21,338 nt of DNA, taken from assembly GCA_002317475.1 (NCBI GenBank), contig DCIS01000098.1:1702-23039 (forward strand), read 5' to 3'. Below are positions 14,238-21,338 of this stretch, in pieces (positions within the stretch are counted from its first letter, which is position 1; every line of letters starts with the position of its first letter). The DNA is from Prevotellaceae bacterium UBA1720 (lineage in GTDB: Bacteria > Bacteroidota > Bacteroidia > Bacteroidales > Bacteroidaceae). Under the pieces are notes generated by a model, which ran no database searches, was not told the DNA's origin, and saw nothing but the letters and a program-made list of their open reading frames with translations. Made by a program: the position numbers and the translations under genes.

Positions 14238-14269
14238 CAAAATTATAACAAAAATACGATTTACACAAA
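14238..14269 (-). promoter_or_regulatory. Consensus promoter of frdCAB
   Basis: Read on the minus strand: TTTG (14269-14266), 20-nt spacer, TAATTTTG (14245-14238). Both elements and the spacing match the Bacteroidota consensus. The start is expected near 14231. Confidence 0.8.
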
Positions 14270-14300
14270 CAAACAAAGCAATAGTTTCACTAAAAAGCAT

Positions 14301-14308
14301 TACTTTTG
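14301..14308 (+). promoter_or_regulatory. -7 box of the mnmG promoter
   Basis: TACTTTTG fits TAnnTTTG and lies 27 nt before the mnmG ATG. The -33 region is not consensus. It is divergent from and nearly touching the frd promoter, so regulators of one could affect the other. Confidence 0.55.
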
Positions 14309-14335
14309 TAGTCGAGAAATGTAAAAGAGCAATAA

Positions 14336-16207
14336 ATGGAGCTGAAATTTGATGTTATCGTGGTAGGAGCAGGTCATGCTGGATGCGAAGCAGCATCAGC
14401 AAGTGCCCGAATGGGAGCTCGCACCTGTCTGGTCACGATGGACATGAACAAGATTGCCCAGATGAGTTGCAATCCCGCTGTCGGAGGCATAGCCAAAGGA
14501 CAGATTGTGCGTGAGATAGACGCATTGGGAGGACAAATGGGAATCGTGACGGACAAGACCGCCATTCAGTTCCGTATGCTCAATCGTTCGAAGGGTCCCG
14601 CAATGTGGAGCCCACGTGCTCAATGTGACAGAGGAAAGTTCATCTGGGCTTGGCGAGAAATTCTGGAGAATACGCCAAACCTAAGCATCTGGCAAGACCA
14701 AGTGAAGGAACTATTGGTAAAAGATGGTCAAGTCACAGGTGTATTGACCTATATGGATGTGGTGATCAGGGCTCGGTGTGTCGTTATCACAACGGGAACC
14801 TTCCTCAACGGATTGATGCACATTGGTCGCACTAAACTCGCTGGAGGACGTGTAGCCGAACCACCCTCACTTTGTCTCACAGAATCTATCACAGCACACG
14901 GCATCAAGTCGTATCGCATGAAGACAGGAACACCTGTCCGCATTGATGGGCGTAGTGTGGATTTCTCCTTGATGACAGAGCAACCCGGTGATCAAGACTA
15001 TCACAAATTTTCTTTTATCGGTGAGCAGCGCGCCCTACCCCAGCTACCATGCTGGATTTGTTTCACGAACCCCGACGTTCATCAGCGGCTACGAGAAGGA
15101 CTGCCAGACTCCCCTCTGTTCAATGGACAGATTCAGAGTATCGGTCCTCGCTATTGCCCAAGTATAGAGACCAAACTGGTGACGTTTGCTGATAAAGAGC
15201 AACACCAACTCTTCCTGGAACCCGAAGGAGTCAATACGCAGGAGTATTACCTGAACGGTTTTTCCTCTTCGCTCCCCATTGATATTCAGATCTCGGCTCT
15301 ACGCATGATTCCCGCGTTTCGCAATCTTGAAGTGTACCGACCAGGTTATGCCATCGAGTATGATTACTTTGATCCAACCCTACTAAAGCATTCCTTAGAA
15401 TCAAAGATTATTGACGGATTGTTTATGGCGGGACAGGTAAATGGTACAACAGGATATGAAGAAGCAGGAGGTCAAGGTATTGTTGCCGGCATGAATGCAG
15501 CATTAAAATGCGCTGGTAATGAGCCATTTATTATGCACAGAGATGAATCGTATATCGGTGTATTGATTGACGACCTTGTAATTAAGGGCGTAGACGAACC
15601 GTACAGAATGTTTACATCTCGTGCAGAGTATCGTATCTTGCTGAGACAAGACAACGCTGATGTTCGACTCACAGAAAAAAGCTATAACTTAGGTCTTGCT
15701 ACACGCGAGAGATTGGATATCTTGCAAAGGAAGCAGGAATTAGTCGGTGATCTCACGTCCTTCTGCGAGAATTTCTCCGTTAAAGCCAACTACATCAACG
15801 GTGCACTCGAACAGATGAGCGAAACTCCTCTCGTAAGAGGTTGCAAACTCATTGATCTCATAGCACGTCCAGGTATATCCATAGACAGTCTTGTTCCTCA
15901 TATACACAAACTACGCGAAAAACTTGACTCTCTTGGGCAGCATCGCATTGAAGTAGCCGAGGCAACAGAGATTGGCATCAAGTACAAGGGATACATTGAG
16001 CGAGAGAAGCGCGAGGCAGAAAAGATGATGCGGCTCGAGGGTATACGTATCAAGGGGCACTTTGACTATAACAGTATCAACTCACTCTCAACCGAGGCAC
16101 GCCAGAAACTCTCACGTATCAATCCCGAGACCTTGGGACAGGCAAGCCGCATTCCAGGTGTATCGCCCAGTGACGTGAATGTGTTGCTGGTGTTGATGAA
16201 GCGATAA
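14336..16207 (+). CDS. mnmG: tRNA uridine-5-carboxymethylaminomethyl synthesis enzyme MnmG (GidA)
   Basis: 623-residue FAD/NADH-dependent protein that, with MnmE, modifies the wobble uridine of several tRNAs. The FAD-binding motif VIVVGAGHAGCEAA is at residues 7-20. SCNPAVGGIAKG (44-55), TGTFLNG (153-159), PRYCPSIETK with the conserved catalytic-region cysteine C274, and GLFMAGQVNGTTGYEEAGGQG further on are family hallmarks. The C-terminal domain (to residue 623) has the helical MnmE/tRNA-binding region, ending IPGVSPSDVNVLLVLMKR. Full length. It begins 27 nt below a -7 box and precedes apt with a 110-nt gap that contains a parS-like palindrome. In many bacteria mnmG lies close to the replication origin. 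Confidence 0.97.
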   Translation: MELKFDVIVVGAGHAGCEAASASARMGARTCLVTMDMNKIAQMSCNPAVGGIAKGQIVREIDALGGQMGIVTDKTAIQFRMLNRSKGPAMWSPRAQCDRGKFIWAWREILENTPNLSIWQDQVKELLVKDGQVTGVLTYMDVVIRARCVVITTGTFLNGLMHIGRTKLAGGRVAEPPSLCLTESITAHGIKSYRMKTGTPVRIDGRSVDFSLMTEQPGDQDYHKFSFIGEQRALPQLPCWICFTNPDVHQRLREGLPDSPLFNGQIQSIGPRYCPSIETKLVTFADKEQHQLFLEPEGVNTQEYYLNGFSSSLPIDIQISALRMIPAFRNLEVYRPGYAIEYDYFDPTLLKHSLESKIIDGLFMAGQVNGTTGYEEAGGQGIVAGMNAALKCAGNEPFIMHRDESYIGVLIDDLVIKGVDEPYRMFTSRAEYRILLRQDNADVRLTEKSYNLGLATRERLDILQRKQELVGDLTSFCENFSVKANYINGALEQMSETPLVRGCKLIDLIARPGISIDSLVPHIHKLREKLDSLGQHRIEVAEATEIGIKYKGYIEREKREAEKMMRLEGIRIKGHFDYNSINSLSTEARQKLSRINPETLGQASRIPGVSPSDVNVLLVLMKR

Positions 16208-16281
16208 AGCCAAATACGGCAGAACAAGATATAGTAAAACCCAGGCCACGCCTGCGATGCGAAAGGATAAGCAAATCTAAA

Positions 16282-16295
16282 GTTTCACGTGAAAC
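16282..16295. promoter_or_regulatory. parS-like palindrome (ParB-binding site)
   Basis: GTTTCACGTGAAAC is a perfect 14-bp palindrome identical to the core of the bacterial chromosomal parS site; only the outermost bases (A and G here) differ from the usual 16-mer. It lies in the mnmG-apt gap, 23 nt above the apt start. Confidence 0.7.
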
Positions 16296-16317
16296 GAATA
16301 ATAAAAACATATATACT

Positions 16318-16848
16318 ATGAACAACGAAACACTTCTCAAGAACCTGCGTAACGTTCCCGATTTTCCAATCAAAGGTATTCAGTTTAAGGATGTAAGTAC
16401 TCTGTACAAGAATGCAGAATGTATGCGTATCATGGTTGACGAACTCTTTGATATGTACAAGGACAAAGGCATTACCAAGGTTGTAGGTATTGAGAGCCGA
16501 GGATTTGTAGTAGGTGCTGCTTTAGCTTATCGCCTAGGTGCAGGTTTTGTGATGTGCCGTAAGCCAGGGAAATTGCCTGCTGACACGAAACAGATGTCCT
16601 ACATGAAGGAATACGGCAAGGATACCATTGAAATCCATTCTGATGCCATCACAGAGGATGATGTAGTATTGATACACGATGATCTCCTCGCTACTGGCGG
16701 TTCGATGAATGCTGCATACCAATTGGTGAAAGAGTTTAAGCCAAAACGCGTATCTATCAACTTTATCATCGAACTCACTATTGAGGGTTTGAATGGACGC
16801 TCTGTCTTTGACAAGGATGTAGATATTACCACGCTCATCAAGATTTGA
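16318..16848 (+). CDS. apt: Adenine phosphoribosyltransferase
   Basis: 176-residue cytoplasmic enzyme converting adenine and PRPP to AMP and pyrophosphate for purine salvage. The PRPP-binding motif VVLIHDDLLATGGSM occupies residues 116-130. Upstream are the family-typical PIKGIQFKDVS (17-27), GIESRGFVVGAALA (57-70) and RKPGKLP (81-87), all expected for bacterial Apt. Length is standard. It follows mnmG after 110 nt and precedes uvrC by 45 nt, so it may be read through from mnmG or from an unseen promoter near the parS-like site. Confidence 0.96.
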   Translation: MNNETLLKNLRNVPDFPIKGIQFKDVSTLYKNAECMRIMVDELFDMYKDKGITKVVGIESRGFVVGAALAYRLGAGFVMCRKPGKLPADTKQMSYMKEYGKDTIEIHSDAITEDDVVLIHDDLLATGGSMNAAYQLVKEFKPKRVSINFIIELTIEGLNGRSVFDKDVDITTLIKI

Positions 16849-16893
16849 TTAGCCATTCAACGTTTGCCTCTACCCTATCAAGACGAGTAGTTT

Positions 16894-18732
16894 ATGGCAA
16901 AACCAGATGAAACCATCAAAGAGTATCTGAAGGGCATTGTGCTCAATCTTCCAGAATGCCCTGGATGTTACCAGTATCTCGACGATACGGGAACTATCAT
17001 CTATGTAGGTAAGGCAAAAAATCTAAAACGACGCGTTTCATCGTATTTCAACAAGGATAACCATAATCTCAAAACAAAGATATTAGTATCCAAGATAAGA
17101 GATATTAAATACATCATTGTAAATACTGAAGAGGATGCATTGCTATTGGAGAACAATCTCATTAAGCAATGGAATCCCCGATATAACATATTACTGAAAG
17201 ACGGAAAGACTTATCCCAGTATCGTCGTAACCAACGAACCTTTTCCAAGGATTTTCATGACGAGAAAGATAGACAAGAAGTATGGTACGTACTTCGGACC
17301 CTATAGTCATGTTCCTACATTGTATGCATTATTAGATCTGATTAAGAATCTCTACCCCCTACGACGTTGCCACGAGATTATAACATTAGAGAGCATCGCA
17401 AAAGGCAAACATAAAGAATGCCTTGAATATCACATCAAGAATTGCGATGCCCCATGTACAGGGAAAGTTTCGCAAGAAGATTATTTGAAATTTGTCGATG
17501 AAGCAAAGGAAATTCTGAAAGGGAACACACGCAACATACAGCAATCCATGCTACAAGAAATGCGTAGACTTTCAGAAGAACTTGAATTTGAGAAGGCTGA
17601 ACACATCAAGCGAAAGTATACTCTACTTGAAAACTACAGAAGTAAGAGTGAGGTTGTTAGCAACACGTTGCATAACATTGACGTGTTTAATATTGAAGAT
17701 GACGAGAAAGTAGCATATATCAATTACCTTCACATATCAAATGGCTGTATCAACCAAGCGTTTACATTTGAGTACGCAAAACGTTCCGGAGTAGAAACAA
17801 CTGAAGACATTCTACTTGAAGGAATTGTTGAAATGCGAAGCCGTTATCATGGTGATTCTAAGGAAGTTATAGTACCGTTCCCCGTGGAACACTATAACGA
17901 TAAGATATGTTTCACAGTACCACAAAAGGGAGACAAGAGGACACTGTTAGACCTATCAAGAACCAATGTGTTGCAGTACAAAAAGGACAGATTAAGTCAG
18001 AGTGATAAGTTGAATCCGGAGCAAAAGAACACAAGGTTATTAAAAGAATTACAAGACCTTCTTAAACTGGACAAACTGCCCATTCAAATAGAGTGTTTTG
18101 ATAATTCAAACATATCAGGTACAGATGCTGTAGCAGCCTGTGTCGTTTTCCAGAATGCAAAACCATCGAAAAACGAGTACCGTAAATATAATATAAAAAC
18201 GGTGGAAGGACCTGATGATTACGCCTCGATGAAGGAGGTTGTAAGACGACGTTATACACGTCTGATCTCGGAAGAAAAGCGTTTGCCAGACCTAATTATC
18301 GCAGACGGAGGTAAGGGCCAAATGGAAATAATAAGAGAGGTAATACAGGACGAATTGCACATTGATATACCCATTGCAGGTTTGGCTAAGGACGGAAAAC
18401 ATCGCACGAATGAACTGCTATATGGTTTTCCAGCTCAAACGGTAATGATTAAGCAAGAGAGTCCCTTGTTCAAATTGCTAACCCGTATTCAAGACGAGGT
18501 GCATAGATTCGCTATTACATTCCATCGCGATAAGCGTAGTAAAAGTCAGATAAAATCAGAATTAGACGGAATTAAGGGTATTGGAAAAGCTACTAAAGAG
18601 AAGTTGCTAAAAGAATTTAAGAGCGTGAAACGGATTAAAGAAGCTTCTTTGGAGCAACTTACTGATTTAGTTGGTGCAGCAAAAGCAAAGATAATAAATA
18701 ATGGATTAAACGAAGAAAACACCAATTTATGA
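16894..18732 (+). CDS. uvrC: Excinuclease ABC subunit UvrC
   Basis: 612-residue dual-incision nuclease of nucleotide excision repair. The N-terminal GIY-YIG domain is seen as PGCYQYLDDTG ... IYVGKAKNLKRRVSSYF (23-52). A cysteine set C159, C176, C184 and C188 matches the Fe-S ligands described for UvrC. A UVR (UvrB-binding) helix lies around LQEMRRLSEELEFEKA. The RNase H-like second nuclease contains IECFDNSNISG and LIIADGGKGQ. Tandem helix-hairpin-helix motifs (GIKGIGKATKEKLL) end the protein. Full length. Its base composition is clearly AT-richer than frdA, as expected for a weakly expressed gene. The stop overlaps the dtd start by 4 nt. Confidence 0.97.
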   Translation: MAKPDETIKEYLKGIVLNLPECPGCYQYLDDTGTIIYVGKAKNLKRRVSSYFNKDNHNLKTKILVSKIRDIKYIIVNTEEDALLLENNLIKQWNPRYNILLKDGKTYPSIVVTNEPFPRIFMTRKIDKKYGTYFGPYSHVPTLYALLDLIKNLYPLRRCHEIITLESIAKGKHKECLEYHIKNCDAPCTGKVSQEDYLKFVDEAKEILKGNTRNIQQSMLQEMRRLSEELEFEKAEHIKRKYTLLENYRSKSEVVSNTLHNIDVFNIEDDEKVAYINYLHISNGCINQAFTFEYAKRSGVETTEDILLEGIVEMRSRYHGDSKEVIVPFPVEHYNDKICFTVPQKGDKRTLLDLSRTNVLQYKKDRLSQSDKLNPEQKNTRLLKELQDLLKLDKLPIQIECFDNSNISGTDAVAACVVFQNAKPSKNEYRKYNIKTVEGPDDYASMKEVVRRRYTRLISEEKRLPDLIIADGGKGQMEIIREVIQDELHIDIPIAGLAKDGKHRTNELLYGFPAQTVMIKQESPLFKLLTRIQDEVHRFAITFHRDKRSKSQIKSELDGIKGIGKATKEKLLKEFKSVKRIKEASLEQLTDLVGAAKAKIINNGLNEENTNL

Positions 18733-19181
18733 AAACTGTAATACAGAGAGTAAAATACGCATCAGTCACTATAGACGGTCATATCAAGTCCAAAATAGAT
18801 GCGGGATTGTTGATCCTGGTAGGAATAGAGGACAGTGATACACAGGAAGACATTGACTGGCTATGCAAGAAAATCGTTTCACTTCGTATTTTTGACGATG
18901 AATACGGAGTAATGAACAAAAGCATAACGGACATGAATGGTGACATACTCGTGGTAAGTCAATTTACACTGATGGCATCGTATAAAAAAGGTAACAGACC
19001 CTCATATATACGTGCCTCAAAACCCGATAAAGCCGTGCCAATGTACGAAGGGTTCTGTAATGGTATCAGCATCGCATTGGGAAAAGAAATAGGTACTGGA
19101 GAGTTCGGAGCAGATATGAAAGTAGAATTGCTGAACGACGGTCCAGTTACAATTTGTATGGATACACACAATAAAGAATAG
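18729..19181 (+). CDS. dtd: D-aminoacyl-tRNA deacylase
   Basis: 150-residue homodimeric proofreading enzyme that removes D-amino acids, and glycine from mischarged tRNA-Ala. The diagnostic motifs are both present: SQFTLMASYKKGNRPSY (SQxxL loop) and the C-terminal NDGPVTI (cross-subunit GP motif). MKTVIQRVKYASVTIDG is the standard start. The ATGA overlap with uvrC (18729-18732) indicates translational coupling. It is the last gene of this tight group before a 267-nt gap. Confidence 0.96.
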   Translation: MKTVIQRVKYASVTIDGHIKSKIDAGLLILVGIEDSDTQEDIDWLCKKIVSLRIFDDEYGVMNKSITDMNGDILVVSQFTLMASYKKGNRPSYIRASKPDKAVPMYEGFCNGISIALGKEIGTGEFGADMKVELLNDGPVTICMDTHNKE

Positions 19182-19303
19182 TAATAAGTAAGTGATCAAA
19201 TTTATTTATACAATGTTTAGTAAGTAACTTTCTGTAATATCTGCACTCTCTTTTGAACATCTTTCTCCTTGATTTTCAGTCATGATGCCCGCATCACTCT
19301 ACA

Positions 19304-19321
19304 TTTTGCCCTACGGCAAAA
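19304..19321. repeat. Short hairpin in the dtd-deoC gap
   Basis: TTTTGCC-CTAC-GGCAAAA is a perfect 7-bp stem with a 4-nt loop. No T run follows on the plus strand. It could be a weak transcription end for dtd or a protein site. Confidence 0.4.
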
Positions 19322-19373
19322 GTCAAATACAAGAAGAAATCCGAATCAAAATAGAGCACATCTATTATAAAAA

Positions 19374-19381
19374 TAATTTTG
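19374..19381 (+). promoter_or_regulatory. Candidate -7 box of deoC
   Basis: TAATTTTG fits TAnnTTTG, 67 nt above the deoC ATG. No -33 partner is apparent, so this is tentative. Confidence 0.4.
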
Positions 19382-19448
19382 ATCTCTTACTTACCCCTCG
19401 AAAAAGAGACGTAAAAACAATAGTATAAATCATTAAAATAAACCAATT

Positions 19449-20342
19449 ATGAGTGATGAAATGAGCAAGTACGAAGAAGTACTAAATCAGTATGTTACAG
19501 AGATTGACGATGAGAAAGTAAAGGCTGCAGTTGCCAAACTGATTGAGGAAAAGTTGCCAGAGAACGATACAAAGGAGGTTAAGGAATTCCTGATGGGAAG
19601 TGTGGAATTGACTACTCTAAAGACCACAGATAGCGAGGAAAGCGTAATGGCATTCACAGAAAAAGTAAACAAATTCGCAGAGGTTTATCCTGGTCTTCCT
19701 CATGTTGCAACCATCTGTGTATATCCCTGTTTTGCTAAGATTGTGAGTGACACCCTGGAAGTAGACGGTGTAGAAATTGCTTGTGTTTCGGGCAGTTTTC
19801 CCTCTTCACAGGCCTTGATTGAGGTAAAGGTGGCAGAGACTGCTTTGGCAGTAAAAGATGGTGCTACGGAGATTGATATCGTGCAGAGTGTGGGTAAATT
19901 CCTTTCGGGTGACTACGAGACCGTATGTGATGAAATCAGCGAATTGAAGGCTGTTTGTGGTGAAAAGAAGATGAAAGTGATTCTGGAAACAGGCCTTTTG
20001 AAGAACTGCACAAACATCAAGAAAGCATCAATCTTGGCTATGTATGCAGGTGCTGATTATATCAAGACCAGCACTGGCAAGGAGAATCCCGCAGCTACCC
20101 CAGAGGCTGCCTACGTAATGTGCCAGGCTATTAAGGAGTACTACGACAAGACAGGTATACAGATTGGTTTCAAGCCCGCAGGTGGACTCAACACCGTTCA
20201 CGACGCAGTCGTATATTATACTATAGTAAAGGAGGTTTTGGGCGAACAGTGGTTGACCAACCAATGGTTGCGTCTTGGCACCAGCCGTTTGGCAAATCTC
20301 TTACTCAGTGAGGTTGAGGGTAAGGAGATCAAGTTCTTCTAA
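19449..20342 (+). CDS. deoC: Deoxyribose-phosphate aldolase
   Basis: 297-residue class I aldolase that splits 2-deoxyribose 5-phosphate into glyceraldehyde 3-phosphate and acetaldehyde in deoxynucleoside catabolism. The TIM-barrel active site is intact: ATICVYP (87-93), TEIDIVQ (140-146) with D143, the Schiff-base lysine K206 in DYIKTSTGK, and the second lysine K242 in GFKPAGG. An N-terminal extension of about 60 helical residues makes it longer than the roughly 220-260-residue short types and is common in Bacteroidales. It probably has its own promoter after the 267-nt gap. Confidence 0.95.
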   Translation: MSDEMSKYEEVLNQYVTEIDDEKVKAAVAKLIEEKLPENDTKEVKEFLMGSVELTTLKTTDSEESVMAFTEKVNKFAEVYPGLPHVATICVYPCFAKIVSDTLEVDGVEIACVSGSFPSSQALIEVKVAETALAVKDGATEIDIVQSVGKFLSGDYETVCDEISELKAVCGEKKMKVILETGLLKNCTNIKKASILAMYAGADYIKTSTGKENPAATPEAAYVMCQAIKEYYDKTGIQIGFKPAGGLNTVHDAVVYYTIVKEVLGEQWLTNQWLRLGTSRLANLLLSEVEGKEIKFF

Positions 20343-20482
20343 GGAGTCCCCTACCCCACCCCATCAATTACTGCCAATTTTCATGCTCGAGAGTAATTTA
20401 TTTCCATACAGATACCAGGAAAAAGGAAACAAAATGATTCTCACGAAGGTAAAATGTTACACATCTTATTGATACACAACCA

Positions 20483-20510
20483 TTTACGTGCAATAATTCT
20501 TGTACGTGAA
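20483..20510. repeat. Imperfect dyad upstream of the OmpA-type gene
   Basis: TTTACGTGCAA and TTGTACGTGAA are inverted with 9 of 11 matches around a 6-nt centre. It could be an operator or leader hairpin. No TAnnTTTG box was found in 20343-20573. Confidence 0.3.
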
Positions 20511-20573
20511 AATTTGGCAAATAATTGAATGGAGTTCGTAAAAACGTGTTTAACCCACAAAATTAAGAAAATT

Positions 20574-21338
20574 ATGAAAAAGATGAAGTTTTTTGCCTTC
20601 TTGTTCTTCGCAAGTCTCTTGATGACTTCATGTGTGGTTAGCAAGAAGAAATATATGGAGGCCGAAGATGGTCGTTGGGCTGCCCTCTATAGCAGAGACA
20701 GTTTAGCTGCACTGTTGACGAGTTCACGCGCTCAATGTCAAAGACTGTTAGACGACACAACCAAACTCGGCACCAGTCTTCGCAATTACCAAGGTCTTCT
20801 TTCTACAAGCACCATGGAGAAAGAAAGACTTAATGATAAGTTGAACACCAACGCCAACGAGAATCAGAAACTCAACGAATTACTCAGCTCAAAGATGAAA
20901 GAACTGGAAGAGCGTGAAAAGACCATCAACCAGTTGCAGAAGGTTATCAATGAGCAGAATAACAAGGTAAGCGAAATTCTTGACAATGTCAAGAACGCAC
21001 TAATGGGTTTTAGCAGTGATCAGTTGACTGTAAAAGAAGAAGGTGGCAAGATCTATGTTGCCATGTCAGACAAGCTACTTTTTGAGTCTGGAAAGGCTAT
21101 TGTAAACAAGCAAGGAGAAGAAGCTCTTGGAAAACTGGCAACTGTACTGAACCAGCAGACCAACATTGATGTCTATTGTGAGGGTCATACCGACAATGTA
21201 CCCATCAAAACTGCTATTTATCAGGATAACTGGGATTTAAGTGTGATTCGTGCTACGAGCGTTGTACGTATCTTGACAGAAACCTATGGTGTGCAACCCC
21301 TTCAGATTCTTCCATGTGGACGAGGAGAGTTCAAACCC
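20574..21338 (+). CDS. OmpA-family lipoprotein (5' part; runs off the right edge)
   Basis: The visible 255 residues begin with a lipoprotein signal (MKKMKFFAFLFFASLLMTSC, lipobox LMTSC, lipidated C20). A region of about 120 residues with heptad-like Leu/Glu/Lys/Asn pattern follows (about 45-140), predicted as a coiled coil. The OmpA C-terminal peptidoglycan-binding domain then starts near FESGKAIV. It contains EGHTDNVPI and a following helix NWDLSVIRATSVVRIL, and is cut off at GRGEFKP. It probably tethers the outer membrane to the cell wall. The start ATG at 20574 follows AAAATT. It is a separate unit from deoC (231-nt gap). Confidence 0.9.
   Translation, partial: MKKMKFFAFLFFASLLMTSCVVSKKKYMEAEDGRWAALYSRDSLAALLTSSRAQCQRLLDDTTKLGTSLRNYQGLLSTSTMEKERLNDKLNTNANENQKLNELLSSKMKELEEREKTINQLQKVINEQNNKVSEILDNVKNALMGFSSDQLTVKEEGGKIYVAMSDKLLFESGKAIVNKQGEEALGKLATVLNQQTNIDVYCEGHTDNVPIKTAIYQDNWDLSVIRATSVVRILTETYGVQPLQILPCGRGEFKP

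Noticed and set aside
17877..17890. Second parS-like sequence GTTCCCCGTGGAAC in uvrC
   Set aside because: It differs from the parS core at three positions and encodes ordinary UvrC residues; too degenerate to claim without binding data.
19282..19428. 48-codon ORF (MMPASLYILPYGK...) in the dtd-deoC gap
   Set aside because: It spans the hairpin at 19304-19321 and the candidate deoC -7 box, and the sequence has no domain-like character.

Overview
This 21.3 kb stretch comes from the chromosome of a member of the Bacteroidota, most likely Bacteroidales and probably Prevotella-like. Three things point there. Promoters follow the TAnnTTTG (-7) / TTTG (-33) pattern of that phylum's primary sigma factor. 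The gene complement fits: class I fumarase, an frdCAB fumarate reductase with a single five-helix cytochrome b, and a PiT transporter with a long C-terminal PhoU-like tail. Recognisable Shine-Dalgarno sequences are rare. The genus is inference; no rRNA is present.

Layout: (1) 1-1939: 5' part of a class I fumarase (minus) diverging from an ArsB/NhaD-superfamily transporter. (2) 1940-2460: a gene-free stretch with several blocks of imperfect repeats of 10-11 nt period and a 23-bp-arm palindrome. (3) 2461-3920: accessory minus-strand segment with a RelB-type antitoxin/PIN toxin pair (promoter and operator visible) and three very small ORFs with their own promoter and terminator. (4) 4009-6293: response regulator and histidine kinase operon with a near-consensus promoter preceded by a Pho-box-like direct repeat. 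(5) 6476-7972: hypothetical acidic protein. (6) 8178-10489: four Pho-box-like repeats at 11-bp period, a 37-residue membrane peptide and the PiT phosphate transporter. (7) 10511-14269: frdCAB on the minus strand, ending at a terminator shared with the PiT gene. (8) 14301-20342: mnmG, apt, uvrC, dtd, deoC on the plus strand, with a perfect 14-bp parS-like palindrome between mnmG and apt. (9) 20574-end: 5' part of an OmpA-type lipoprotein.

How the genes fit together: fumarase and fumarate reductase are consecutive steps of the reductive succinate pathway that these anaerobes use as an electron sink. The two-component system and the PiT gene carry nearly identical TGTAAC-N5-TGTAAT elements upstream, so I infer that the pair is a PhoB/PhoR equivalent controlling itself and phosphate uptake. 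The mnmG-deoC cluster is tRNA, purine-salvage, repair and deoxynucleotide housekeeping.

The most interesting observations are the shared Pho-box-like elements, the families of helically phased intergenic repeats, short GC-rich palindromes apparently inserted in frame into the histidine kinase gene, and the parS-like site.
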